Translations under genes and position numbers: made by a program
In this document: positions 1 to 7,125 of the stretch, one piece after another
How the letters are laid out: every line of letters starts with the position of its first letter
How positions within the stretch are numbered: the first letter of the stretch is position 1
Assembly (NCBI RefSeq): GCF_003853415.1
Contig: NZ_QTPP01000061.1
Coordinates: 1 to 37,414 of the forward strand
DNA from: Burkholderia sp. Bp9142
GTDB taxonomy: Bacteria > Pseudomonadota > Gammaproteobacteria > Burkholderiales > Burkholderiaceae
DNA: 37,414 bases
Reading direction: 5' to 3'
Notes under the pieces: model-generated
The model's input: the letters and a program-made list of their open reading frames with translations, nothing else
Databases searched by the model: none
Told to the model about the DNA's origin: nothing

Positions 1-110
1 GCGCGATTGAGCGCGCCCATGTCCGAGAACGGGTGGATGTGGTGCGCGGCGTCGAGCGCGCGGTATTCGGCGGTCGTCCGCGCGGCGGCGGCTTCGTTTC
101 GTTCGGTCAT
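1..110 (-). CDS. class III (omega-amino acid:pyruvate type) aminotransferase, N-terminal fragment
   Basis: Only the first 36 codons lie in the window; the rest is beyond the left edge. The protein starts at an ATG at 108-110 with a CGGAG ribosome site just upstream. It contains the segment AEYRALDAAHHIHPFSDM, which resembles the N-terminus of SpuC-type polyamine:pyruvate and related PLP-dependent class III aminotransferases (an aromatic residue, paired His and PFSD). It is the third gene of a minus-strand operon after puuD-like and puuA-like genes, 28 nt from the latter. In that context it probably transaminates a polyamine or its gamma-glutamyl derivative. The PLP lysine is not in view, so the substrate is inferred from context only. 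Confidence 0.75.
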   Translation of the reverse strand, partial: MTERNEAAAARTTAEYRALDAAHHIHPFSDMGALNR

Positions 111-138
111 GTTTGCTCCGCGAGTCGGTGCCGCACGC

Positions 139-1476
139 TCACACGTGCAGCAGCAGATGACGGCGTTCCCACGAGCTGATCACGCGGAAGAACGCTTCGT
201 ATTCGGTTTCCTTCAACGCCAGGTACGCCTTCACGAACTTGTCGCCGAGAATGCCGGCGAGCGGCGTGCATGCGGCCATCAGCGAGATGCCCTCCTCGAG
301 ATTGCGCGGCAGCTGGTACGGCAGGTCGTAGCCGTCGGACGCAATCGGCTCGGTCGGCGCGAGCTGCTGCGTGAGACCGAGATAACCGGCCGCAAGCGTC
401 GCCGCGAATGCGAGGTACGGGTTGCAATCGACGCCCGGGATCCGGTTCTCGATGCGCCGCGCGACCGGCGTCGACTGCGGGATGCGGAACCCGACCGTGC
501 GGTTGTCGTAGCCCCACTGCACGTTGATCGGCGCGGCCATGAAACGCGACAGGCGGCGATACGAGTTGATGTACGGCGCGAAGATCGGCATCAGCGCGGG
601 CGTGTATTTCTGCAGTCCCGCGAGATAGCTGTGGAACATCGGTGACACGACCCCGCCTTCGTCGGCGAACAGGTTGTCGCCGGTGCGCGCATCGGCGAGG
701 CTCTGGTGGATGTGCATCGCGGAGCCCGGCTCGCCTTCCATCGGCTTGGCCATGAACGTCGCGTACATGTTGTGCCGCAGCGCCGCCTCGCGCACCGTGC
801 GCTTGAACAGGAACACCTGGTCGGCGAGCGACAGCGCGTCGCCGTGCACGAAGTTGATCTCCATCTGTGCGGCGCCGACCTCGTGGATCAGCGTCTCGAT
901 GTCGAGGCCCTGCATCTCGCAGTACTCGTAGATGTCCTCGAACAGCGGATCGAACTCGTTGACGGCCTCGATCGAATACGACTGGCGGCCCGTCTCCGCG
1001 CGGCCCGTGCGCCCGACCGGCGGACGCAACGGCAGGTCGGGATCGGCGTTCATGTCGACCAGGTAGAACTCGAGCTCGGGCGCGACGACGGGCTTCCAGC
1101 CCTTCGCCTTGTACAGGTCGAGTATGTGGCGCAGCACATAGCGCGGCGAGATCTCGACCGGCGAGCCGTCGAAGTGCACGCAGTCGTGGATCACCTGCGC
1201 AGTCGGGTCGACCGCCCACGGCACCAGGCAGATCGTCGACGGATCAGGCACGCACACCATGTCGGGATCGGTCACGCCGGTCAGCGTGCCGTCCTCCGGA
1301 TAGTCGCCGGTGACGGTCTGCACCATCACGGCCTGAGGCAGGCGCATCGATTCGCCGGATTCGAATTTGTTGCGCGGAATGATCTTGCCGCGCGCGATGC
1401 CGGCCATGTCGGGAATGATCGCCTCGACTTCGGTGATGCGGTGCTGACGCAGGAATTCGCTCAGTTCGGGTTGCAT
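139..1476 (-). CDS. puuA: glutamine synthetase family protein, probable gamma-glutamylputrescine synthetase
   Basis: This 445-residue protein has the glutamine synthetase fold. The catalytic part carries APELEFYL (metal-binding Glu region), NFVHGDALSLADQ, the MHIHQSL loop, APINVQWGYDNRTVGFR and RIENRIPGVDCNPYLAFAA. The short N-terminal beta-grasp part and the overall length match PuuA/PauA-type gamma-glutamyl-amine synthetases rather than the roughly 470-residue GlnA. Enzymes of this type ligate glutamate to putrescine or another amine using ATP. The ATG at 1476 has a GAGG site 7 nt upstream. It lies 12 nt after the puuD-like gene and 28 nt before an aminotransferase gene, the set expected for a gamma-glutamylation route of polyamine use. 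The exact amine cannot be read from sequence. Confidence 0.85.
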   Translation of the reverse strand: MQPELSEFLRQHRITEVEAIIPDMAGIARGKIIPRNKFESGESMRLPQAVMVQTVTGDYPEDGTLTGVTDPDMVCVPDPSTICLVPWAVDPTAQVIHDCVHFDGSPVEISPRYVLRHILDLYKAKGWKPVVAPELEFYLVDMNADPDLPLRPPVGRTGRAETGRQSYSIEAVNEFDPLFEDIYEYCEMQGLDIETLIHEVGAAQMEINFVHGDALSLADQVFLFKRTVREAALRHNMYATFMAKPMEGEPGSAMHIHQSLADARTGDNLFADEGGVVSPMFHSYLAGLQKYTPALMPIFAPYINSYRRLSRFMAAPINVQWGYDNRTVGFRIPQSTPVARRIENRIPGVDCNPYLAFAATLAAGYLGLTQQLAPTEPIASDGYDLPYQLPRNLEEGISLMAACTPLAGILGDKFVKAYLALKETEYEAFFRVISSWERRHLLLHV

Positions 1477-1488
1477 GATCGGCCTCGT

Positions 1489-2295
1489 TCAGTCGACGTC
1501 GGATGCGGCAGGCGACGGCATGGTGCCGCCGGCCGCATGAATGCGGTGTGTCATGCGCGCGCGGCACGCCGCGCCGAATGCCGCGAAGATGTCGCGCGAC
1601 AGCGGCTGTTCCGCGAAACGCCATTCGGGGTGCCACTGCACACCGAGCGCGAACGCGCGCGCGCCGCGTACGCTGACGGCCTCGATCAGCCCGTCGGGCG
1701 CGCTCGCTTCGACCGCGAGCCCCGCGCCGAGCCGCGCGATGCCCTGGTCGTGCAGCGAATTGACCATCGCGTCCTGCGCGCCGCGCGCGACCCGTTGCAG
1801 CAAGCCGTCCGGCGCGAGCTGCACGCGGTGCGCTGGGCCGTACTGCCGCTCGAGCGGATCGCCGTCGCGCTCGCGATGATCGTGGAAGCCGGGGCTCGCA
1901 TGCAGCCGCTGATGCAGCGTGCCGCCATACGCGACGTTCAGCTCCTGCATGCCGCGGCAGATCGCGAGCACCGGCACGCCCGCGTCGATCGCCGCGCGGA
2001 TCAACGGCAGCGCGGTCGCGTCGCGCGCGGGGTCGTGCAGCGTGTCGGGCGTACTCGCCGGGCCGCCGTAGTGATGCGGCTCGACGTTCGAATAGCTGCC
2101 GGTCAGCAGCAGCCCGTCGATCGACGCAACGATCGCGTCGACCGGCTGCCGCGCTCCCAGCGCGGGCAGCACGAACGCGAGCGCGCCGGCGCCGTCGACC
2201 AGCGCGACGAGATACTTCTCGCCGGCCGTATGGTTCGGATGGGCGCCGCGCAGCATGCGGTCGGCAGTGACGGCTACGATCGGGCGCGGTCGCAT
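1489..2295 (-). CDS. puuD: gamma-glutamyl-gamma-aminobutyrate hydrolase family protein (class I glutamine amidotransferase fold)
   Basis: The 268-residue protein has the peptidase C26 / class I GATase layout. The nucleophile Cys sits in AICRGMQELNVAYGG, the catalytic His in GVQWHPEW, and an oxyanion-type glycine region in LLLTGSYSNVEPHHYGG. In the Puu pathway this enzyme hydrolyses gamma-glutamyl-GABA to glutamate and GABA, and the next gene encodes the matching ligase. The ATG at 2295 has a GGAGG site 6 nt upstream. It is the first gene of the operon and is preceded by about 535 nt of untranslated leader if the promoter proposed at 2838-2863 is right. Other gamma-glutamyl amide substrates are possible. 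Confidence 0.85.
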   Translation of the reverse strand: MRPRPIVAVTADRMLRGAHPNHTAGEKYLVALVDGAGALAFVLPALGARQPVDAIVASIDGLLLTGSYSNVEPHHYGGPASTPDTLHDPARDATALPLIRAAIDAGVPVLAICRGMQELNVAYGGTLHQRLHASPGFHDHRERDGDPLERQYGPAHRVQLAPDGLLQRVARGAQDAMVNSLHDQGIARLGAGLAVEASAPDGLIEAVSVRGARAFALGVQWHPEWRFAEQPLSRDIFAAFGAACRARMTHRIHAAGGTMPSPAASDVD

Positions 2296-2837
2296 GATCG
2301 CCTCCGCGATAAGCGCGCGACGCGTGCGGACGCGCGCAACGGTGGAAGCCCGCGGTGGCGCGACACGCGCCCATGCGCGATCGTGCCGCGCGGACGGTGC
2401 GGCAACAGTCGGTGCGGCCCGATGCGAAAGAGGAGAAGGACGCTAGGGCAACAATGACGCGCTGCCGTCGCACTGCACCGCGCTGAATACGTGCGCGGCC
2501 ACCAGGTTGAAGCGGCGCAGGCCGCAATGGGACACAGCGAAGAAACGAGGCTCGCGTATGAGGGCGGCGCGCGTGCCGCGATCAGCATGCCGGATCGGCC
2601 CGGCCTGAGGCGGCGCGCCCGCCGACGGACTTCGGGTCCGGCGTATCGAAGGGCTGGCGGCTTTCACGATCGTACTCGACTGACTGATGAAGGCAGGACA
2701 CGTGTCGCTATGAAGCGGAGGCGGCAATGCCGCGCGGCGACACGTCGGCAAGGTGTCTCGCAACGGATTCCGGCTCGGTGCGGCGCTGATCGACGCCGTC
2801 GCCGCCGCTGCGCGCGTGACAACTTCCTGACATTCAG
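2296..2837 (-). other. long untranslated leader of the puu operon, with a nested hairpin at 2701-2744
   Basis: No convincing gene is seen here on either strand; the open frames are arginine- or alanine-rich shadows without ribosome sites. The most structured part has 8-bp arms CGTGTCGC (2701-2708) and GCGACACG (2737-2744) enclosing a second hairpin, GCGGCA (2721-2726) / TGCCGC (2728-2733). A small UUCG-type hairpin (CGGAC-TTCGG-GTCCG) lies at 2628-2642. I do not recognise a known riboswitch. Whether this is a regulatory RNA leader is unproven. Confidence 0.35.
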
Positions 2838-2863
2838 CTTATATCACCTGAAAATTGCGTCAA
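2838..2863 (-). promoter_or_regulatory. probable promoter of the puu operon
   Basis: Read on the minus strand there is a TTGACG -35-like element (2863-2858) and an extended -10, TGA-TATAAG (TG at 2846-2845, hexamer 2843-2838). The spacing is 14 bp, shorter than optimal, but the TGn extension can compensate. The palindrome at 2845-2874 covers this promoter, as expected for a repressed promoter. Transcription would start near 2831. Confidence 0.5.
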
Positions 2864-2874
2864 ATTTTCAGGTG
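2845..2874. promoter_or_regulatory. perfect 12-bp inverted repeat, candidate operator of the puu operon
   Basis: CACCTGAAAATT (2845-2856) and AATTTTCAGGTG (2863-2874) form a perfect dyad around GCGTCA. It overlaps the proposed -35 and the upstream edge of the -10 element. Its AT-rich arms stand out in GC-rich DNA. The regulator is not encoded in the window. A PuuR/XRE-cupin or GntR-type repressor is a guess from pathway context. Confidence 0.6.
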
Positions 2875-2897
2875 TCGATCCCGACATCGATCAGACG

Positions 2898-2935
2898 AAA
2901 AGAACGGCATCGGCCGGCCGGGTCGATGCCGTTTT
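2898..2935 (-). terminator. intrinsic terminator at the end of the hut operon
   Basis: A 10-bp stem, AACGGCATCG (2903-2912) with CGATGCCGTT (2924-2933), is followed on the minus strand by CTTTTCG and on the plus strand by TTTT-like sequence. It lies about 65 nt downstream of the hutG stop and separates hut transcription from the puu promoter. Confidence 0.8.
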
Positions 2936-2998
2936 GTGCGCTGCGCCGGCGTGCGCACTGCGCGCCGGCGGCCGTGGCGCGCGCAGCGTGCCGACGGA

Positions 2999-3796
2999 TC
3001 AGCGATGTGCGAGCGCGGTTTCGACGAGCGTCCGCAGCAGCGGCACGATCCGCGCGGCACGCGCTTCGTCGTACGCGTACGGACGCGTTTCTTCCATGTA
3101 GGTGATCTGCGACAGTTCGAGCTGCACGGCTTCGACGCCGGTGGCGGGCACGCCGTAGTGACGCGTGATGTAGCCGCCCTTGAAACGCCCGTTCGCGACG
3201 GCCATATATCCGCCGTGCGCGGTCACGCATGCGGCGAGCGCTTCGGCAAGGCCGGGCGCGGCGCTCGCGCCGCTCGACGTGCCGAAGTTGAAGTCAGGCA
3301 GGCGGCCTTCGAAGAAACGCGGCACGTGCGAGCGGATCGAATGCGCTTCCCACACGAGCACACGGCCGTGCTCGCGCTTCAGGCGCGCGATCTCGCCTTG
3401 CAGCGCGTCGTGATACGGGCGCCAGTAGCGGTCGCGGCGGCGCATGATCTCGTCGTTGCCGGGCAGCGCATTCGCCGGATACAGCGGCGCCTTGTCGAAC
3501 GTGTCGACCGGCACGAGCCCGGTCGTGTCCTGCCCCGGGTACAGGTTCTCGTTGTCGGGCGGACGGTTCAGGTCGACGACGTAACGCGCGTGCGACGGCA
3601 CGAGGATCGATGCGCCGAGCGTCGCCGCGAACCCGTACAGCCGCTCGAGGTGCCAGTCGCAATCGTCGACGAAGCGCGCGTCGGGCGTCATCGTCGCGGC
3701 GATGTCGTCGGGGATGTGGGTGCCTGCGTGCGGAATCGAGATCAGCAGCGGCAACGTGCCCTGCTTCAGCGTGAATACAGCCGGTTGTTCAGTCAT
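2999..3796 (-). CDS. hutG: N-formylglutamate deformylase
   Basis: The 265-residue protein matches the N-formylglutamate amidohydrolase family. It has SIPHAGTHIP near residues 20-29, VVDLNRPPDNENLYPGQ, the VLVWEAHSIRS motif and a C-terminal VQLELSQITYMEE segment. The enzyme hydrolyses N-formyl-L-glutamate to glutamate and formate, the last step of the five-step histidine pathway that also needs HutF. It is the last gene of the hut operon, 60 nt after hutF, with an 11-bp hairpin in the gap and an intrinsic terminator downstream. The ATG at 3796 has a modest GGTGA ribosome site. Confidence 0.93.
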   Translation of the reverse strand: MTEQPAVFTLKQGTLPLLISIPHAGTHIPDDIAATMTPDARFVDDCDWHLERLYGFAATLGASILVPSHARYVVDLNRPPDNENLYPGQDTTGLVPVDTFDKAPLYPANALPGNDEIMRRRDRYWRPYHDALQGEIARLKREHGRVLVWEAHSIRSHVPRFFEGRLPDFNFGTSSGASAAPGLAEALAACVTAHGGYMAVANGRFKGGYITRHYGVPATGVEAVQLELSQITYMEETRPYAYDEARAARIVPLLRTLVETALAHR

Positions 3797-3819
3797 GTCG
3801 CATCACCGTAAGAGTCTTG

Positions 3820-3846
3820 CCGGCGCACGCGCGCGGCGTGCGCCGG
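3820..3846 (-). repeat. 11-bp perfect hairpin between hutF and hutG
   Basis: CCGGCGCACGC (3820-3830) and GCGTGCGCCGG (3836-3846) pair perfectly around a 5-nt loop. It has no T-tract, so it is more likely an mRNA stability or coupling element than a terminator. It sits just after the hutF stop, in the only sizeable gap downstream of hutU. Confidence 0.5.
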
Positions 3847-3856
3847 GTGCCGCGCG

Positions 3857-5233
3857 TCAGCGCAGCAGTTGCGCCAGCGCGGCGCGATAGTCGGCATACG
3901 CGAGCGCTTCGTCGCGATGGCGGCGGCCGCTCACGACGCGTTCGCCGCCGGTGTAGACGTCGCGCACCGGCGTGTCGCCGTGCTCCGCGAACACCGCGCC
4001 CGACAGCCAGGCTGCGCTGCCGTGTTCGGCGATCGCCGGATGGTCGGGATCGAGCACGAGCCAGTCGGCGCGGCAACCTTCGCGCAGCGCACCGATGCGC
4101 CGCCCGCTGGCCTGCGCGCCGCCCGCGAGCGACGCATCGAACAGCCGGTCGGCGACCTGCGCCTGCGTGTCGCTCGCGAGCACGTTGCGCGCGCGATGCA
4201 CGAGCCGCTGCCCGTATTCGAGCAGCCGCAGTTCCGAGCGCCAGTCGACCGAGGCGTGGCTGTCCGAGCCGACGCCGATCACGCCACCCTGCGCGAGATA
4301 GTCGACGGCCGGGAACACGCCGTCGCCGAGGTTCGCTTCGGTGGTCAGGCACAGGCCGGCCACCGCGCGGCGCTTCGCGAGCGCGGCCGTTTCGGCCGCA
4401 TCGACGTGCGTCGCGTGCACGAGGCACCAGCGCGCATCGACGTCGAAGCGATCGAGCAGCCATTGCACGGGACGCGCGCCGTAGGCCCGCACGCAATCGT
4501 CGACTTCGGCCGTCTGCTCGGCGATGTGAATATGCACCGGCGCGTCGTCGGGCAGGCCTTCGAGCAGCACGCGCAGCCCGTTTTCGGACACCGCGCGCAG
4601 CGAATGCGGCGCGACGCCGTAGCGCAGGCCGCCGTGCTCGGGCGCGACGCGGCGCATCGAGTCGAGCAGTTCGAGCAGGCCGTCCGGCGTGTTGATGAAG
4701 CGGCGCTGGTCATCGCGCGGCGGCTTGTTGCCGAAGCCGGCGAACTGGTACGACACGGGCAGCATCGTGATGCCGATGCCGGCCGAGCGCGCCGCGTCGA
4801 TCACGCGCGTGCCGAGTTCCGCGATCTGCGGATAGCGCGAGCCGTCCTGCGTGTGATGCACGTAGTGGAATTCGCATACCGACGTGTAGCCGCACTTGAG
4901 CATCTCGACGTACAGCCAGCGCGCGATCGCCGCGAGCGCGTCGGGCGTGATCTTCAGCGCGAAGCGGTACATCAGGTCGCGCCAGCTCCAGAAGCTGTCG
5001 GCGGGATTCGCGCGGTATTCGGTGAGCCCCGCCATCGCGCGCTGGAACGCGTGCGAATGCAGGTTCGGCATGCCGGGCAGCACGGGCCCGGCCGCGCGCG
5101 CGACGCCTGCCGGCGCATCGGTGTCGGGCGTCACGTCGGTCAGCGTGCCGGCCGCGTCCCAGCGCAGCAGCACGTTGCGGCGCCAGCCGTCGGGCAGATA
5201 GGCATGGTCCGCGAACAGCGTCATTTCGGTCAT
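3857..5233 (-). CDS. hutF: formimidoylglutamate deiminase
   Basis: This amidohydrolase-superfamily protein has 458 residues from the ATG at 5233. The metal-binding pair is in PNLHSHAFQRAMAG (His59 and His61). Further conserved blocks are HIHIAEQTAEVDDC, LVHATHVDA and GVGSDSHAS, which carry the remaining metal and catalytic residues. It deiminates N-formimino-L-glutamate to N-formyl-L-glutamate and ammonia, feeding HutG. The frame stays open to a TTG at 5254 that overlaps the hutI stop region, but the ATG at 5233 gives the usual MTEMTLFA start. The ribosome site is weak (GAGAC), which suggests coupling to hutI, whose stop lies 23 nt upstream. Confidence 0.93.
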   Translation of the reverse strand: MTEMTLFADHAYLPDGWRRNVLLRWDAAGTLTDVTPDTDAPAGVARAAGPVLPGMPNLHSHAFQRAMAGLTEYRANPADSFWSWRDLMYRFALKITPDALAAIARWLYVEMLKCGYTSVCEFHYVHHTQDGSRYPQIAELGTRVIDAARSAGIGITMLPVSYQFAGFGNKPPRDDQRRFINTPDGLLELLDSMRRVAPEHGGLRYGVAPHSLRAVSENGLRVLLEGLPDDAPVHIHIAEQTAEVDDCVRAYGARPVQWLLDRFDVDARWCLVHATHVDAAETAALAKRRAVAGLCLTTEANLGDGVFPAVDYLAQGGVIGVGSDSHASVDWRSELRLLEYGQRLVHRARNVLASDTQAQVADRLFDASLAGGAQASGRRIGALREGCRADWLVLDPDHPAIAEHGSAAWLSGAVFAEHGDTPVRDVYTGGERVVSGRRHRDEALAYADYRAALAQLLR

Positions 5234-5256
5234 GGTGAGTCTCGTCTCTTGCAAGG

Positions 5257-6480
5257 CTAGCCGTTCATCCGGCGAAACACCGTCGCACCGCCGCGCACGA
5301 CCTGCTCACACAGCGGCCGGCCGATCCAGTAAGCGAGCTCCGACAGCGAGCCGACCGACCAGGCCGCGAAATCGGCCTGGCGACCGATCTCGAGCGCACC
5401 GTGGCGATCCGCGCGGCCGAGCGCCGCGGCCGCATGGCGCGTCACGCCCTGCAGCACCTCGGGCACCGTCATCCGGAACAGCGTGCAGCCCATGTTCAGC
5501 GTCAGCAGCAGCGATTCGAGCGGCGACGTGCCGGGGTTGTGGTCGGTCGCGAGCGCGATCGGCACGCCGTGCTTGCGCAGCAGCTCGATCGGCGGCAATT
5601 GCGTTTCGCGAATGAAGTAATACGCGCCGGGCAACAGCACGGCGACCGTGCCGGCTGCCTTCATCGCCTCGATGCCGGCTTCGTCGAGAAATTCGAGGTG
5701 GTCGGCGGACAGCGCGCGATAGCGCGCGGCAAGCGCGGTGCCGCCCGCGTTCGACAACTGCTCCGCGTGCAGCTTCACCGGCAGGCCGCGCCGCGTCGCG
5801 GCCTCGAACACGCGCTCGGTCTGCGCGAGCGAAAAGCCGATGCGCTCGCAGAACACGTCGACCGCGTCGACGAGCCCTTCGTCGGCGAGCGCCGGCAGCA
5901 TCCGTTCGCACACTTCGTCGATATAGTCATCCGCGCGGCCCGCGTATTCCGGCGGCAGCGCGTGCGCGCCGAGGAACGTCGTGTAGACCGTGACCGGAAA
6001 GCGCTCGCCGAGCTGGCGCGCGACGCGCAGCATCTTGCGCTCGCTCGCGAGGTCGAGCCCGTAGCCCGACTTGATCTCGATCGCGCTCACGCCTTCGGCG
6101 AGCAGCGGCTGCAGGCGTGCGGCGGCCTGCACGAACAGCGTCGTCTCGTCGGCCGCGCGCGTCGCGCGCACCGTCGACACGATCCCGCCGCCCTGCCGCG
6201 CGATTGCCTCGTAGCTGACGCCGGCGAGGCGCTGCGCGAACTCGTCGGCGCGCGTGCCGCCGTACACGAGGTGCGTGTGGCAGTCGACAAGGCCCGGCGT
6301 CACCCACGCGCCGTGCAGGTCTTCCCGCTGCCAGTGTGCGTAACCGTGCGGCAGCGCGGAAAATGCGCCCAGCCACACGATCGTGCCAGTTTCGTCGACG
6401 GCGATCGCCGCGTCGTCGATCGTTTCGTCAGGGTGGCCGTGCGGACACAGCCTCAGGTGATGCCAGACAGTCGGTTTCAT
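5257..6480 (-). CDS. hutI: imidazolonepropionase
   Basis: The 407-residue amidohydrolase has the HutI signature. VDCHTHLVYGG supplies metal ligands His68 and His70, and AIEIKSGYGLD, LGAHALP, KLHAEQLSN and ATDHNPGTSP follow in the expected order. It hydrolyses 4-imidazolone-5-propanoate to N-formimino-L-glutamate in the cytoplasm. Its ATG lies 4 nt after the hutD stop and the stop is 23 nt before the hutF ATG, so the three genes are almost certainly one transcript and probably translationally coupled. Confidence 0.95.
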   Translation of the reverse strand: MKPTVWHHLRLCPHGHPDETIDDAAIAVDETGTIVWLGAFSALPHGYAHWQREDLHGAWVTPGLVDCHTHLVYGGTRADEFAQRLAGVSYEAIARQGGGIVSTVRATRAADETTLFVQAAARLQPLLAEGVSAIEIKSGYGLDLASERKMLRVARQLGERFPVTVYTTFLGAHALPPEYAGRADDYIDEVCERMLPALADEGLVDAVDVFCERIGFSLAQTERVFEAATRRGLPVKLHAEQLSNAGGTALAARYRALSADHLEFLDEAGIEAMKAAGTVAVLLPGAYYFIRETQLPPIELLRKHGVPIALATDHNPGTSPLESLLLTLNMGCTLFRMTVPEVLQGVTRHAAAALGRADRHGALEIGRQADFAAWSVGSLSELAYWIGRPLCEQVVRGGATVFRRMNG

Positions 6481-6484
6481 GCGT

Positions 6485-7123
6485 TCAGTCTCGTTCGCCG
6501 ACGGCGAGCGACACGGCGAGCAGCGCGCCGCCTCCGCTCACGACGACGTCAAACGCACGCCGCGGCCCGTCGAGCCGCAGCGTGTCCATTTCCTGCAGTG
6601 TGTAGTGCGCGCCGTCGATCCCGATGCCGACCGCGCCGGCCGCGCAGAACAGCAGCACGGTATCGGCGCGCTCGACGCGGTGCGTGCCTTCGGGCCACAC
6701 GTCGACGCTCCCGCGTGCGGCCGAGCGGCGCGTCATCAGGTTGAAGTCGCGCGTCGCGCCGTCGTGCAGCGTCGCGTCGATCGGCGTTTCCCCGGCAAAA
6801 TCCGCACGGGCGAGCGACGCGTCGAGCACATGGCGCGCACCGCCCGCTTCCGCGAGCGTCATGCCCGCGCCGGACAGCAGCACGAGCGTGCGGTCGACGC
6901 CGTCGAAACGCGAGAACGGCCCGGGTGCGCCGACGTCCGCAACGCTCACGCGCCACGCGAACGCATCGAGCGCGGCGCCCGGCGGCGCCCCGAAGGACGT
7001 CCCCTCGGGGGAAAATGCCGCGATTTCGCGCGTCACGCCGCCGCCGTTCTTCCACGGCGACGCAACGAGATCCGCCGCGCGGATCAGCGTTGCGTGCACC
7101 GGCGCCTGGTCGAGCGCCGTCAT
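6485..7123 (-). CDS. hutD: HutD family cupin-like protein
   Basis: The 212-residue protein carries the HutD hallmark SPWKNGGGVTREIA near residues 22-35 and a double-stranded beta-helix pattern. The frame is open well upstream of the ATG at 7123, but that part is the shadow of hutU. The ATG lies 2 nt after the hutU stop, so translation is probably coupled. HutD is found widely in proteobacterial hut operons. Its biochemical role is not settled; a role in limiting hut expression has been proposed from work in Pseudomonas fluorescens. Confidence 0.9.
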   Translation of the reverse strand: MTALDQAPVHATLIRAADLVASPWKNGGGVTREIAAFSPEGTSFGAPPGAALDAFAWRVSVADVGAPGPFSRFDGVDRTLVLLSGAGMTLAEAGGARHVLDASLARADFAGETPIDATLHDGATRDFNLMTRRSAARGSVDVWPEGTHRVERADTVLLFCAAGAVGIGIDGAHYTLQEMDTLRLDGPRRAFDVVVSGGGALLAVSLAVGERD

Positions 7124-7125
7124 GC

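Noticed and set aside
706..2457. Long plus-strand open frame (583 codons) over puuA and puuD
   Set aside because: It is an Arg/Ala/His-rich shadow frame on the opposite strand of two well-supported genes. Such frames are expected in GC-rich DNA.
2443..3105. Small open frames in the puu-hut gap
   Set aside because: They lack ribosome sites and protein-like composition, and they run through the terminator and promoter elements.
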